DNA of 33,916 nucleotides from Clostridiales bacterium (GCA_015055545.1 SVHY01000023.1:1-33916), one strand, 5' to 3'. Counted from the stretch's first letter, positions 7,175 through 16,561 are shown. A program made the numbers and translations. The notes: generated by a model from the letters alone, not told the origin.

Positions 7175-9610
7175 TTAACCAACGATTAAATTGACCAGTC
7201 TGCCTTTGACGATGATACATTTTCTAATCGTCTTGCCGGCAATTTGCGCCGCGATTTCTTCGTTTGCGCAAACGACGGCTTGGATTTCTTCGTCGGACAA
7301 ACCTTCCGCAATCATCATTTTAGCCTTGATTTTGCTGTTGATTTGAACAGCGTATTCTGTTTCGTCTTTCACAAGCGCCGCTTCGTTGACGGTGGGATAG
7401 CTTTCCAAGAACACGCTTTCTTTGTGTCCAGTGAGTTCCCAAAGTTCTTCCGCAAAGTGGGGGGCAAAGGGTGCAAGCATACGGATTAAGTCGTCGATAC
7501 AATCTTTATAGAACGCGTTATTCTTTTCCGTAAGCGAGTCGTATTTTTGGAGTGCGTTTACGTATTCCATAATTCTGGCTACGGACGTATTGAACGAGAA
7601 CGCTTCTACGTCGCGCGTAATACTCTTGACGGACGCGTTTTTCACGTAATCAAGTTCTTTTTCCGCCGCCGTCATATCCGTATGACCTTTTTCGTTCGTT
7701 TCCGCGCTTTTGCGGACGATACGCTCAACGCGGTCGATAAATTTGGAAATGGATTTAATACCGTCGTCGTTCCAAGGCCCGCCCTCCGTATAGCTAAACC
7801 CGAACATGAGATATAAACGGAAAATATCCGAACCGTATTCTTCAATATACGTATCGGGGGAAATGACGTTGCCGTGCGATTTAGACATACGGTTGCCGTC
7901 AGGGCCTAAGATAATACCTTGGTGTACGAGCCGTTTGAACGGTTCGTCGAAATGGATATAACCCATATCGCGGAGCGCCTTGGTTATAAACCGCGCGTAT
8001 AAAAGGTGCATACAAGCGTGTTCCGAACCGCCCACGTAAACGTCTACTGGCAACATTTGATCGGCAATTTCCGTCGAGAACGCGTGTTTGTCGTTGTGTG
8101 CGTCGGGATAACGTAAATAATACCAACTGGAACATACGAACGTGTCAAGCGTATCGGGATCTCTCGATGCTTTGCCGCCGCAATTAGGGCAGGTGCATTT
8201 CATAAACCCTTCGTGTGCCGCCAAGGGGGATTTACCGTTGGGTCTAAATTCTACGTCGTAGGGGAGCTTTACGGGCAAGTCCTTTTCGGGGACGGGTACA
8301 ACGCCGCACTTTTCGCAGTGAATCATAGGGATAGGCGCGCCCCAATATCTTTGACGGGATACCGACCAGTCGCGCAAACGGTAATTTACCTTTTTACCGC
8401 CTTTGCCGATTTTGGTAAGGTGTACGGCGATCGCATCGCGCGCTTCATCGCCCGATAAACCGTCGAACTCACCGCTGTTGACCAAAATACCGTCTTCACA
8501 GTAGGGGAGCAATGTTTCGCCGCCCGTTTTTTGAATGACTTGCGTAATGGGTAAGCCGTATTTGGTTGCAAACGCATAGTCGCGTTCGTCGTGCGCGGCA
8601 ACCGCCATTACTGCGCCCGTGCCGTAGGAATAGAGTACGTAATCTGCAAGATAGATAGGCACTTGTTTGCCCGTAAGGGGGTGCGTAGCGTACGCGCCCG
8701 TGAACACGCCCGTTTTTTCACGCGCGGTGGAAAGTCTGTCGATGTCGTTCGCCTCCGCCGCGTAGCGCACGTACGCGTCGATAGCCGCCGCGTTTTCAGG
8801 GTGTGCCGCTTTGAGTTTGTCTACGAGCGGGTGTTCGGGTGCGAGTACGACGTAGTTCACGCCGAATACGGTGTCGGGACGGGTGGTAAATACGGTGATT
8901 TGATCGCCCGTTTCACATTCAAAATAAATTTCGCAGCCCGTCGATTTTCCGATCCAGTTCTTCTGCATGAGCTTGGTCTTTTCAGGCCAATCCAACCCGT
9001 CGAGGTCAGATAAAAGTTCTTCCGCGTAATCGGTGATTTTAAAGAACCATTGCGTCATATCCTTACGCAAAACGACGGAAGAACAGCGTTCACATTCCCC
9101 GTTGATAACCTGTTCGTTCGCAAGCACCGTTTCGCAGCCGGGGCACCAGTTTACAAGCGCGTTTTTACGATACGCAAGCCCTTTTTTATAGAGTTGCAAA
9201 AACAGCCATTGCGTCCATTTGTAATAATTTTCTTCGCAGGTACAAATTTCCGCCGACCAATCGAACATAGCGCCCATGTTTCTAAGCTGTCTTTCCATTG
9301 TTTCCATGTTCTTAATCGTGGAATCTTTGGGGTGAATCCCCGTTTTAATGGCGTAATTTTCCGCAGGCAAACCGAACGCGTCAAAACCCATAGGCTGGAA
9401 TACTTCAAAGCCCTGCATTTTTTTGAACCGTGCGTAGGAATCGGTCGGACCGTAGTTATACCAATGCCCTACGTGCAATTTTGCGCCCGAAGGGTAGGAG
9501 AACATTTCCAAAACGTACCATTTCTTGTCCGCGTTTTTTTTGTTAAAGACGTTGAGTTTCGTCTTTTCCCATTTAGCTTGCCATTTGCTTTCTACGGATT
9601 TCATATCCAT
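7175..9610 (-). CDS. leuS: Leucyl-tRNA synthetase
   Basis: Class I aminoacyl-tRNA synthetase that charges tRNA-Leu. Starting at the ATG at 9610 it has 811 residues, normal for bacterial LeuS. The HIGH-type motif is HVGH at 46-49, the KMSKS-type loop is RMSKS near 575, and [14 protein letters not shown], the CP1 editing domain ([13 protein letters not shown]) and a Zn-knuckle pair (CEKC...CPNC) are all present. The ORF can be extended to a GTG at 9625, but gtgaggt there fits better as the Shine-Dalgarno for the ATG eight bases on. There is no T-box in its roughly 60-base leader, unlike thrS. Confidence 0.97.
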   Translation of the reverse strand: MDMKSVESKWQAKWEKTKLNVFNKKNADKKWYVLEMFSYPSGAKLHVGHWYNYGPTDSYARFKKMQGFEVFQPMGFDAFGLPAENYAIKTGIHPKDSTIKNMETMERQLRNMGAMFDWSAEICTCEENYYKWTQWLFLQLYKKGLAYRKNALVNWCPGCETVLANEQVINGECERCSSVVLRKDMTQWFFKITDYAEELLSDLDGLDWPEKTKLMQKNWIGKSTGCEIYFECETGDQITVFTTRPDTVFGVNYVVLAPEHPLVDKLKAAHPENAAAIDAYVRYAAEANDIDRLSTAREKTGVFTGAYATHPLTGKQVPIYLADYVLYSYGTGAVMAVAAHDERDYAFATKYGLPITQVIQKTGGETLLPYCEDGILVNSGEFDGLSGDEARDAIAVHLTKIGKGGKKVNYRLRDWSVSRQRYWGAPIPMIHCEKCGVVPVPEKDLPVKLPYDVEFRPNGKSPLAAHEGFMKCTCPNCGGKASRDPDTLDTFVCSSWYYLRYPDAHNDKHAFSTEIADQMLPVDVYVGGSEHACMHLLYARFITKALRDMGYIHFDEPFKRLVHQGIILGPDGNRMSKSHGNVISPDTYIEEYGSDIFRLYLMFGFSYTEGGPWNDDGIKSISKFIDRVERIVRKSAETNEKGHTDMTAAEKELDYVKNASVKSITRDVEAFSFNTSVARIMEYVNALQKYDSLTEKNNAFYKDCIDDLIRMLAPFAPHFAEELWELTGHKESVFLESYPTVNEAALVKDETEYAVQINSKIKAKMMIAEGLSDEEIQAVVCANEEIAAQIAGKTIRKCIIVKGRLVNLIVG

Positions 9611-9676
9611 ATGCGATAACCTCACTTTTGCGCGAATACGCGCGCGAATACATTAAATATAATTTATCAAGTATAT

Positions 9677-9705
9677 ATTATAGAGTATTTTTTTAGGCAA
9701 GTCAA
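9677..9705 (-). promoter_or_regulatory. Sigma-A type promoter for leuS
   Basis: On the minus strand TTGACT (9700-9705) and TATAAT (9677-9682) are separated by exactly 17 bases. The predicted leader is about 60 bases long and contains a short GTATTCGCGC tandem repeat. Confidence 0.85.
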
Positions 9706-9783
9706 GCGATTATGCTCGTTTAAGGGGGGCTAATTTTACGAAAAGGGATAAATAATTTTGCGTTTGCGGCATACAATAATGTT

Positions 9784-10482
9784 GTGGAAGAAATAACGAT
9801 AACGCAAAACGGCTTTGACGGTCGGTATATGTCTTACTTATACGGAAAGGTTCGCGAACGCTTTTCCTTTTTGCCGTCCGAATGTCAGTTGCAAACGGAC
9901 GGGGATCACTTAGAACTTGCTTTTAAAACGGAACGGGCGTACTGTCCGTACGTGCGGCGTTTTGCCGAGGATACGATTGCCGACGTGATTGCGGTTGGGT
10001 ATAAATACGCCTATTTTGAAAAAAGGCTCAATCTCCCGCTTTTATCCGCGCTACAAAAACGTTTACTCTTTACCGCGCTTGTGGCGGCGGATTTTAAGGA
10101 AGACAAAGCATATGCGCTTAGGCACGTTTGCGGACAAAAGCATTATTGCTTGGACGGCACGTACCATTTCCGCTTGCGCGAACTCACCAAGCGTTGGTCG
10201 GAAGTAGCCGAATACGTGCCTGTGGATATGGGTGAAATTTCCTTGGACGGATTTTTGGGATTTTTGATTGAAGACGGTGAAAGCAAACTGTTCGTCAAAG
10301 ACGGGAAAGTGTACGATGAAGAATACCGCCTTTTGTCGCGCAGTTATCTTACCGGCAAGGAAACGCCCGTAGGGGAAATTTTGCTTGGGCAAGCGGGCAG
10401 GGTGTATTGTTTTGGCGAAACGGACGGTGAAACGCGTTCGTTTTTGAAAAAATACTACGGCAAGAAAGCGTTTTTTTGTTAA
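9784..10482 (+). CDS. YtxC-like protein
   Basis: A 232-residue protein with weak but position-consistent likeness to the YtxC family, named from a B. subtilis gene and often labelled sporulation-related. The best match is the middle: YKYAYFEKRL (about 78-87), then a helical stretch and LDGTYHFRLRELTKRW (about 123-138), which fits the family's x-G-F-x-x-F-R-L-K-E-Y core. Location directly upstream of thrS is also where ytxC sits in many Bacillota. The N- and C-terminal parts are divergent. No signal peptide is visible. The start is doubtful: GTG at 9784 has no clear ribosome binding site and the alternative ATG at 9829 has none either. The biochemical function of the family is unknown. Confidence 0.6.
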   Translation: MEEITITQNGFDGRYMSYLYGKVRERFSFLPSECQLQTDGDHLELAFKTERAYCPYVRRFAEDTIADVIAVGYKYAYFEKRLNLPLLSALQKRLLFTALVAADFKEDKAYALRHVCGQKHYCLDGTYHFRLRELTKRWSEVAEYVPVDMGEISLDGFLGFLIEDGESKLFVKDGKVYDEEYRLLSRSYLTGKETPVGEILLGQAGRVYCFGETDGETRSFLKKYYGKKAFFC

Positions 10483-10519
10483 AAAGGCGGGAAAGGTAAA
10501 AAAATTTATTGAAAAACGG

Positions 10520-10548
10520 TTGACAAACGGCGCGGAATGGATTACAAT
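10520..10548 (+). promoter_or_regulatory. Sigma-A type promoter for thrS
   Basis: TTGACA at 10520-10525 and TACAAT at 10543-10548 with a 17-base spacer, immediately upstream of the T-box leader. Confidence 0.88.
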
Positions 10549-10555
10549 AGTATGC

Positions 10556-10767
10556 GTAAAGACAAGTAACGCCGTTTTTCGGATTTGCAGAGAGCTTGCC
10601 CTTGGCTGTAAGGCAGGTAATCCCAAACGAACGTGAAACCACTTTACGTTATACGAAACTGAACAATAAAAGCGGTCTTACGAACGTAAGGCAATTAAGG
10701 TGGAACCGCGCGAATATTTCGCGTCCTTAAACTCTTTGGTGGGAGTTTAAGGTTTTTTCTTTTTTTT
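10556..10767 (+). promoter_or_regulatory. T-box riboswitch controlling thrS
   Basis: The leader contains a stem I region (gcagagagcttgcc... ggctg), a candidate threonine specifier ACC at 10638-10640 inside a hairpin (acgtgaa with tttacgt), and the conserved T-box ttaaggtggaaccgcg at 10695-10710. A terminator stem (ccttaaactc 10725-10734 with gagtttaagg 10743-10752) is followed by a long T-run at 10753-10767. The ttaagg of the T-box can pair with ccttaa of the terminator, giving the expected antiterminator switch. Uncharged tRNA-Thr should allow read-through into thrS. The specifier assignment is inferred from position and from the downstream gene. Confidence 0.93.
10725..10767 (+). terminator. 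T-box attenuator terminator
   Basis: A perfect 10-bp stem with an 8-base loop and a T6-C-T8 tail. It is the regulated terminator of the thrS T-box. Confidence 0.92.
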
Positions 10768-10799
10768 GATTACGATATACAATACAACGGAGGATTATT

Positions 10800-12707
10800 A
10801 TGAACGTTATTTTGAAAAACGGGGAAAGTATGGCTTTGGAACAGGGCGCAACGGCAATGCAAGCCGCGCTTGCAATTTCCGAAGGCTTGGCAAGAAACGC
10901 AGTTTGCGCGAAAGTTAACGGTAATTTAGTGGATTTATCGCACGCGTTAAACGAGGGTGATACACTGGAGATCGTTACGCTGAAAGATAAAGAGGGGTTG
11001 GCGGTTTACCGTCATACTTGCGCGCACGTTTTGGCGCAAGCGTTGAAAACCGTATATCCCACGTGCAAACTCTCTATCGGTCCCGTCATTGAAAATGGGT
11101 TCTATTACGATATCGATTTCGTTACGCCTATCACGCAAGCGGATTTGGCGAAAGTGGAATCGGAAATGAAGAAGATTATCAAAAGCAATTTGCCCATCGA
11201 ACGCTTTACGCTTTCGAGAGCGGAAGCTATCGAATTGATGAAAGGTTTTAACGAAACGTACAAAGTCGAGCTCATCGAAGATTTGCCCGACGGCGAAGAA
11301 ATTTCGTTCTATAAGCAAGGCAATTTTATCGACCTTTGCCGCGGACCGCACCTTCCTTCTACGGGCAAAATCAAGGCGTTTAGCTTAACGAGCATCGCGG
11401 GCGCGTACTGGCGCGGGGACGAGCATAATAAAATGCTCACGCGTATTTACGGTACGGCGTTTGCGAAAAAGGACGAAATGGACGCTTATTTTACCATGCT
11501 TGAAGAAGCGAAAAAACGCGACCATACGAAAGTGGGTAAAGAGCTTAAACTGTTTGCGATTATGAACGAAGGTAAGGGCTTGCCCTTCTTCTTGCCTAAC
11601 GGTATGGTGCTTAAAAATACGCTCGTAGATTACTGGCGTCAAATCCATACGCGCGAGGGGTATGTGGAAGTGCAAACGCCTATTATGCTTAACCGCACGC
11701 TTTGGGAAACGTCGGGGCATTGGTTCCATTACCGCGATAACATGTATACGACGAAAGTGGACGAAGAAGATTTTGCAATCAAACCCATGAACTGTCCGGG
11801 CGGTATTTTGGTGTATAAAAACGAACCGCACAGCTATAAGGATTTGCCTATCCGTATGGGCGAATTGGGACTTGTGCACCGCCACGAAAAATCGGGACAA
11901 TTACACGGTCTTTTCCGCGTGCGTTGCTTTACGCAGGACGACGCGCATATCTTCATGACGCGCGAACAAATCAAGGACGAAATCAAGGGCATCGTTCGCC
12001 TTATCAACGAAGTATATACGCTGTTCGGGTTTAAATACCACGTCGAACTTTCCACCCGTCCTGAAAACAGCATGGGTAGCGACGAGGATTGGAACAGCGC
12101 AACGGACGCGCTCCGCTCCGCGCTTGACGATATGGGCTTTAACTACGTGGTAAACGAGGGCGACGGCGCATTCTACGGCCCGAAAATCGACTTCCATTTG
12201 GAAGACTCTATCGGTAGAACGTGGCAATGCGGTACGATTCAGCTCGACTTCCAACTTCCCCAAAGATTCGATTTGGAATACGTCGGCGAAGACGGTCAAA
12301 AACACCGTCCGATCATGGTTCATCGCGTAGTATTCGGTTCGATTGAACGCTTTATCGGTATTCTTATCGAACACTTTGCAGGCAAATTCCCCGTTTGGGT
12401 TTCGCCCGTACAAGTCAAGATTTTGCCTATCACGGACAAGCAGGAAGAATACGCAAAAGCACTTTGCGCGAAAATGAAAGAAAAGGGTATTCGCGTGGTT
12501 GTGGACGATAGAAACGAGAAGATCGGTTATAAGATTCGCGAAGCGCAAATGGAAAAAGTACCGTACATGCTCGTCGTGGGCGCGAACGAACAAGAACAAG
12601 GCACGGTTGCCGTTCGTCGTCGCGATAAGGGAGACACGGGCGCAGTTTCCGCGGACGAATTTATCGCTACGGTTTTAAGCGATATCGAAAATAAAACGGC
12701 TTTTTAA
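10800..12707 (+). CDS. thrS: Threonyl-tRNA synthetase
   Basis: Class II synthetase that charges tRNA-Thr; 635 residues, the usual length. Residues 1-60 form the TGS domain, followed by the editing domain containing HTCAHVLAQAL (H-x-x-x-H, near 73-77), then the catalytic core with MNCPGG near 330, RMGELGLVHRHEKSG (motif 2) and the VHRVVFGSIERFIGILIEH motif 3 stretch near 502-520, and the anticodon-binding domain from about 535. A strong Shine-Dalgarno (ggagg at 10789-10793) supports the ATG. The gene is preceded by a T-box, and its stop codon overlaps the ribosome binding site of the next gene. Confidence 0.98.
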   Translation: MNVILKNGESMALEQGATAMQAALAISEGLARNAVCAKVNGNLVDLSHALNEGDTLEIVTLKDKEGLAVYRHTCAHVLAQALKTVYPTCKLSIGPVIENGFYYDIDFVTPITQADLAKVESEMKKIIKSNLPIERFTLSRAEAIELMKGFNETYKVELIEDLPDGEEISFYKQGNFIDLCRGPHLPSTGKIKAFSLTSIAGAYWRGDEHNKMLTRIYGTAFAKKDEMDAYFTMLEEAKKRDHTKVGKELKLFAIMNEGKGLPFFLPNGMVLKNTLVDYWRQIHTREGYVEVQTPIMLNRTLWETSGHWFHYRDNMYTTKVDEEDFAIKPMNCPGGILVYKNEPHSYKDLPIRMGELGLVHRHEKSGQLHGLFRVRCFTQDDAHIFMTREQIKDEIKGIVRLINEVYTLFGFKYHVELSTRPENSMGSDEDWNSATDALRSALDDMGFNYVVNEGDGAFYGPKIDFHLEDSIGRTWQCGTIQLDFQLPQRFDLEYVGEDGQKHRPIMVHRVVFGSIERFIGILIEHFAGKFPVWVSPVQVKILPITDKQEEYAKALCAKMKEKGIRVVVDDRNEKIGYKIREAQMEKVPYMLVVGANEQEQGTVAVRRRDKGDTGAVSADEFIATVLSDIENKTAF

Positions 12708-12715
12708 GGAGAGGT

Positions 12716-13573
12716 ATGCGATATATTTCAACGGAAACACAAAGCTTTAAGCAGTACGGCAACATTTGGGAAATTGTAAAAATGCTCAAAGAAGTAGGCT
12801 TCACCGCTTATGATGCGTCTATGTTTACGGACGGTGTGTTTGACGAGATTTTATATGTGGAAAACTGGGAAGAAAAGGCGCGGGAGTTTCGCGTGTATAC
12901 CGATGATTTGGGAATTGTTTGTAACCAATCGCACGCACCTTTTGCTACGGCAAGAAAAGGCGACGCCGCATACAACGCGCAAATGATTCCCAAAATCAAT
13001 CGCGCGATTGAAGTGAGCGCGATTTTAGGCGCGAAAAATTGCGTGGTGCATCCTTGCAATAACTATACTGCGGAAGAGAATGCGGCGCTGTATAAAAACT
13101 TTGAAGAAACCGCAAAGAAAACGGGTGTAAAAATTGCCGTGGAAAATATGTGGAACTGGAAACAGGGTTCGCCCGTGGCGACCAACGCCGCCTGTTCGCA
13201 TCACGACGATTTTAAAAAGCATATGGACTTACTTAATAAAGACGTATTCGTTGCGTGTGTGGATATTGGACACGCGGAAATGGCGGGGTTGAATACGAGC
13301 GCGGCGGAAATGATTGAAACGCTTGGGGATTACGTGCAATGTATACATTTGCACGATATCGACGGCGTGAAAGACAATCATCAAGTTCCGTTTACGCAAA
13401 AAGTAGATTTTGCAAAAATCGTTGAGGCACTTAAGGCGGTAAATTATCGAGGCGATATCACGTTAGAAGTAGCGTACGCACCCTTAAAAACCCCGAAAGA
13501 ATTACAAAAGCCGCTCGCAAGGTATCTCGCCGAAATAGCCAACTATTTCAAGGATAAACTTGACGAGGAATAA
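12716..13573 (+). CDS. Sugar phosphate isomerase/epimerase family protein (xylose isomerase-like TIM barrel)
   Basis: A 285-residue AP-endonuclease-2/xylose-isomerase-like TIM barrel. Supporting features are NQSHAPF (about 70-76), GAKNCVVHPCNNY (His metal ligand), VKIAVENMWNW (Glu ligand), ACVDIGHAEMAG (D-x-G-H), CIHLHDIDG (H-x-H-D) and DITLEVAY (final Glu). These are the metal-binding positions expected of the superfamily. It starts 8 bases after thrS with an aaggagag site overlapping the thrS stop, so it is co-transcribed and therefore under T-box control. The substrate cannot be told from sequence. Its presence between thrS and infC is unusual, and no sugar genes are adjacent. Confidence 0.82.
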   Translation: MRYISTETQSFKQYGNIWEIVKMLKEVGFTAYDASMFTDGVFDEILYVENWEEKAREFRVYTDDLGIVCNQSHAPFATARKGDAAYNAQMIPKINRAIEVSAILGAKNCVVHPCNNYTAEENAALYKNFEETAKKTGVKIAVENMWNWKQGSPVATNAACSHHDDFKKHMDLLNKDVFVACVDIGHAEMAGLNTSAAEMIETLGDYVQCIHLHDIDGVKDNHQVPFTQKVDFAKIVEALKAVNYRGDITLEVAYAPLKTPKELQKPLARYLAEIANYFKDKLDEE

Positions 13574-13611
13574 AATTTTTTTAAAAAATATCAAAAATAC
13601 CGAAAATTTGC

Positions 13612-13641
13612 TTGACAGAAGGTTTTGGTTTGTGGTAATAT
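13612..13641 (+). promoter_or_regulatory. Sigma-A type promoter for infC-rpmI-rplT
   Basis: TTGACA at 13612-13617 and TAATAT at 13636-13641 with an 18-base spacer and a TG at 13633-13634 (extended -10). Confidence 0.85.
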
Positions 13642-13649
13642 ATTAAAGC

Positions 13650-13789
13650 TAAGCAGAAGCAAACCTTCTCGCCGTGCGATATGTCGGTACGGCTCAATAA
13701 TTTTTCTACCGTGGAAAAACGGGAATGATTATGTAGGAAAGGATTGCCATGCAAGGCAGTCCTTTAAAATTTATGTGAGGTATACGACC
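13650..13789 (+). promoter_or_regulatory. Structured infC leader (L20-type autoregulatory leader)
   Basis: The roughly 140-base leader begins with gcagaagcaaaccttctc, typical of Bacillota infC leaders, followed by hairpins gccgt/acggc (13671-13693) and ccgt/acgg (near 13710-13723). A strong 11-bp hairpin (aaaggattgcc 13738-13748 with ggcagtccttt 13755-13765) follows. By position and content this resembles the Rfam L20 leader, in which ribosomal protein L20 represses the operon. The last hairpin lacks a long T-tract, so whether it terminates transcription or blocks translation is unclear. Confidence 0.65.
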
Positions 13790-14299
13790 ATTAAAGACCA
13801 GCATCAAATCAACGAATATATTCGTGACAGAGAAGTACGCGTTATTTCTGCGAAGGGTGAACAGCTCGGTATTATGAGCGCGGCGGAAGCTTTGCGCATT
13901 GCCGAAGACGAGAATTTAGACCTTGTAAAAATTTCGCCCAACGCCGTACCGCCCGTTTGTAAGATTATGAACTACGGTAAGTTCAAGTTTGAACAGGCGA
14001 AAAAGGAAAAGGAAAACCGCAAGAACCAAAAGATCGTAGAACTGAAAGAAATTTATCTTTCGATGACGATTGACGTGGGCGATCTCAACGTAAAGGCGAA
14101 AAAGACGGTGGAAATGCTTGGAGATGGGAACAAGGTAAAAGTTTCTATCCGTATGCGCGGCAGACAGCAAGCGCACGCGTCGATGGGCGTGGACGTTATG
14201 CATAGATTTTTTGAATTGCTTGGCGGCAAAGCGGTAATGGATAAAGCTCCCAAAACGGAAGGTAGAAATATCCTTATGATCCTTTCGCCTGCGAAATAA
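13790..14299 (+). CDS. infC: Translation initiation factor IF-3, AUU start
   Basis: IF-3 binds the 30S subunit and checks start-codon pairing; 169 residues. The protein reads KDQHQINEYIRDREVRVIS, then GEQLGIM, NAVPPVCKIMNYGKFKFEQ and the C-domain through GRNILMILSPAK. I place the start at ATT (13790-13792), with gtgagg at 13775-13780 nine bases upstream. Homology begins exactly there. An open frame extends back to 13625, but that part is the leader RNA and has no IF-3 homology. AUU is the classical infC start codon used for IF-3 autoregulation. First gene of infC-rpmI-rplT. Confidence 0.95.
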   Translation: MKDQHQINEYIRDREVRVISAKGEQLGIMSAAEALRIAEDENLDLVKISPNAVPPVCKIMNYGKFKFEQAKKEKENRKNQKIVELKEIYLSMTIDVGDLNVKAKKTVEMLGDGNKVKVSIRMRGRQQAHASMGVDVMHRFFELLGGKAVMDKAPKTEGRNILMILSPAK

Positions 14300-14373
14300 A
14301 GGACGATATCAAAGCGGACAAGCCCGCAAGGGTTGTTAATAAAATAAGAAAAAAATTTTCGGAGGATAAAGAT

Positions 14374-14574
14374 ATGCCTAAACAGAAAACACATAGCAGC
14401 ACCAAAAAACGTTTTTGGCTCACGGGTTCGGGTAAAGTAAACCGTTCTCACAGCGGTAAGAACCACAAAGCAGAAACGAAGAACAGAAAGAGAAAGAGAA
14501 TGCTTCGTCAAACGACTCTTGTTTCTTCCACGCAAGAAAGCACGGTTAAGAGCATGATGCCGTACAAGAAATAA
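14374..14574 (+). CDS. rpmI: 50S ribosomal protein L35
   Basis: A 66-residue, very basic protein starting MPKQKTHSSTKKRF with the L35 core KHK/NRSHSGKNHKAETKN and ending KSMMPYK. Shine-Dalgarno ggagg at 14361-14365. Located between infC and rplT as in most bacteria. Confidence 0.97.
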   Translation: MPKQKTHSSTKKRFWLTGSGKVNRSHSGKNHKAETKNRKRKRMLRQTTLVSSTQESTVKSMMPYKK

Positions 14575-14593
14575 GGAAAGGAGATAGAAAAAT

Positions 14594-14944
14594 ATGCGTA
14601 TTAAAAGAGCAGTAAACGCGGTTAAAAAGCGTAGAAAAATTTTAAAACTTGCAAAAGGTTACTTTGGCAATAAGAGCAAATCTTACAGAATCGCAAGAGA
14701 AGCGGTTATGAAGTCGTTGAACTATGCGTACATCGGCAGAAGAAGAAGAAAGAGAGATTTCCGTCGTCTTTGGATTTCCAGAATCAACGCGGCGGCGAGA
14801 ATCAACGGCATTTCTTACAGCAAGCTTATGCACGGTTTGAAAGTTGCGGAAATCAACTTGAACAGAAAAGTGCTTGCAGACCTTGCAGTAAACGATGCAG
14901 CGGCGTTTGCGCAACTCGTAGAGAAAGCAAAGGCAGCGCTTTAA
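14594..14944 (+). CDS. rplT: 50S ribosomal protein L20
   Basis: A 116-residue protein with the L20 signature: [17 protein letters not shown]-like start, [41 protein letters not shown] and the C-terminal helical domain. It binds 23S rRNA early in assembly and probably represses its own operon through the upstream leader. Shine-Dalgarno aaaggag is about 10 bases before the ATG. Confidence 0.98.
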   Translation: MRIKRAVNAVKKRRKILKLAKGYFGNKSKSYRIAREAVMKSLNYAYIGRRRRKRDFRRLWISRINAAARINGISYSKLMHGLKVAEINLNRKVLADLAVNDAAAFAQLVEKAKAAL

Positions 14945-14952
14945 TTGTTCCA

Positions 14953-14987
14953 AAAAGCCTTTTAGATGCAAAGTTTAAAAGGCTTTT
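14953..14987 (+). terminator. Intrinsic terminator after rplT
   Basis: A perfect 12-bp stem (14953-14964 with 14976-14987) with an 11-base loop. The stem's 3' arm ends in tttt, followed by cattattttt. It ends the infC operon 8 bases after the rplT stop. Confidence 0.75.
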
Positions 14988-15002
14988 CATTATTTTTGAG
15001 AA

Positions 15003-15752
15003 ATGGTTTTAACTTCAAAAAACAATCCCTTAATCCGTGAAACGATTGCCTTGCAAGACAAAAAAGGCAGAAAGAGGCTCGGTCTTTTTCTCGTCGAGGG
15101 CGTGAAAATGACGCGGGAATGTTTAAAGAGCGGTTTGGAAGTCGAACGCGTGTTCGTGGCGGAAAGCTACGAGGATAAAGACGGCTTTTTGTCGGCGATA
15201 CAAGACAAAACGGTGTTGGTTTCCGACGACGTATTTGCGCGAATTTCCGACGAAAAAACGCCGCAAGGCGTGCTTTGTCGCGTGAAAATTCCCCAAACGC
15301 CGTTGCAATCGCCTACGGGCGCGTGTTTGGTGCTGGACGGCGTGGCGGATCCGGGCAATATCGGTGCGATTATCCGTACGGCAAACGCCGCAGGGTATAA
15401 GGAAATCTATCTTACGCGCGATTGTGTAGACGCGTATTCCCCTAAAAGCGTTCGGGCGAGTATGAGCGGTGTGTTTTTTACAACGCTGTATCAAGCGGAC
15501 AGGGAGGATATTCTTTCCGTTTTGCAAGGAACGAGCGTTATCGTAGCGGATATGCGCGGGGAAAACCTGTTCACGTTCCAAGCGCCTAAACAATTCGCGC
15601 TCGTTATCGGCAACGAGGCGAACGGCGTTTCGGAAACGTTCAAAAAGGCGGCTACACATACCGTAAAAATACCGATGGAAAGCACGCAAGAAAGCTTAAA
15701 CGCGGCGGTTTCCGCAGGGATTTTAATGTACAATCTCAAAAAATTTAGTTAA
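15003..15752 (+). CDS. TrmH/SpoU family RNA 2'-O-methyltransferase
   Basis: A 249-residue S-adenosylmethionine-dependent SPOUT enzyme. An N-terminal substrate-binding domain (KNPLIRETIALQ-like start, FLVEGVKMTRECL) precedes the SpoU domain. Motif 1 is DPGNIGAIIRTANA, motif 2 is ALVIGNEANGVS and motif 3 is IPMESTQESLNAAVSAGILMY, which form the knot and bind the cofactor. Placement right after rplT, seen in many Bacillota, fits an rRNA methyltransferase of the RlmB/YsgA kind; the target nucleotide cannot be told. The ribosome binding site is weak and the gene may rely on read-through of the rplT terminator. Confidence 0.92.
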   Translation: MVLTSKNNPLIRETIALQDKKGRKRLGLFLVEGVKMTRECLKSGLEVERVFVAESYEDKDGFLSAIQDKTVLVSDDVFARISDEKTPQGVLCRVKIPQTPLQSPTGACLVLDGVADPGNIGAIIRTANAAGYKEIYLTRDCVDAYSPKSVRASMSGVFFTTLYQADREDILSVLQGTSVIVADMRGENLFTFQAPKQFALVIGNEANGVSETFKKAATHTVKIPMESTQESLNAAVSAGILMYNLKKFS

Positions 15753-15769
15753 AATAAGGAGAAAAAGAC

Positions 15770-16561
15770 ATGTCTGGACATAGCAAATGGCATAACATAC
15801 AAGCAAAAAAAGGTAAGGCGGACGCGGCGAAAGGCAGAATTTTCACGAAAATCGGTAGAGAAATTGCGGTAGCGGCGAAATCCAACCCCAACCCTGAAAC
15901 GAACAGCAAGCTCGCGGATATTATCGCGAAAGCGAAAGCGGCGAACATGCCCAACGATAACATTCAACGCAGTATCAAAAAAGCGGCAGGCGAAATGAGC
16001 GGCGCGGATTATAAAGAGCTCACCTACGAAGGCTATGGCGTGGCTGGTTCGGCGGTAATCATCGTCACGCTTACGGATAACATTAACCGTACGGCAGGCG
16101 ACGTACGCGCGATTTTGGGTAAGCACGGCGGTTCGATGGGTAATACGGGCTGCGTTTCGTATAACTTTGAAAACAAGGGTTATATCGTTGTAGAAAGAAC
16201 GGTTGAGCTTGACGAAGATACGATGATGGAATACGCGTTGGAGGCTGGCGCAGACGACGTAGTGGCGGACGACGACGTATACGAAATCTTCACGTCCCCC
16301 GAAACGTTCTCCGACGTTCGCAAGTATTTGGAGGACAAGAACGCAGAACTCATGGCGGCAGCGCCCAAAGCGCGTAGAAACGACGAGGAAGAACCCAAAA
16401 TCCGTTTCATTCAAGCAGAAGTGGCAATGATTCCCCAAAACAAAATCACGTTGCCCGAAGATAAAGTAGCTACGTTTGAGAAGATGATAGACGCGCTCGA
16501 AGACCTTGACGACGTGCAAAACGTATACCACAACGTAGATTTACCTGACGAAGAAGAATAA
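15770..16561 (+). CDS. YebC/PmpR family protein
   Basis: A 263-residue member of the YebC family, opening with the hallmark MSGHSKWHNIQAKKGK and containing GRIFTKIGREI, NMPNDNIQRSIKKA, YEGYGVAGSAVI and DNINRTAGDVRAILGKHGG. YebC proteins have been described as transcriptional regulators and, more recently, as factors that relieve ribosome stalling. The C-terminal part is strongly acidic and slightly longer than usual. It lies 17 bases after the methyltransferase with a good aaggag site, so the two are probably one operon. Confidence 0.95.
   Translation: MSGHSKWHNIQAKKGKADAAKGRIFTKIGREIAVAAKSNPNPETNSKLADIIAKAKAANMPNDNIQRSIKKAAGEMSGADYKELTYEGYGVAGSAVIIVTLTDNINRTAGDVRAILGKHGGSMGNTGCVSYNFENKGYIVVERTVELDEDTMMEYALEAGADDVVADDDVYEIFTSPETFSDVRKYLEDKNAELMAAAPKARRNDEEEPKIRFIQAEVAMIPQNKITLPEDKVATFEKMIDALEDLDDVQNVYHNVDLPDEEE

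Noticed and set aside
8591-9619. Open frames on the plus strand opposite leuS
   Set aside because: They are antisense to a clearly identified leucyl-tRNA synthetase and have no recognisable domains or ribosome binding sites.
9629-9650. GTATTCGCGC tandem repeat in the leuS leader as an operator
   Set aside because: It is only two copies of 10 bases and I know of no regulator for it; it may be chance in a short CG-rich stretch.
13625-13789. N-terminal extension of IF-3
   Set aside because: The translation shows no IF-3 homology and overlaps the promoter and leader hairpins; the AUU start has a proper ribosome binding site.
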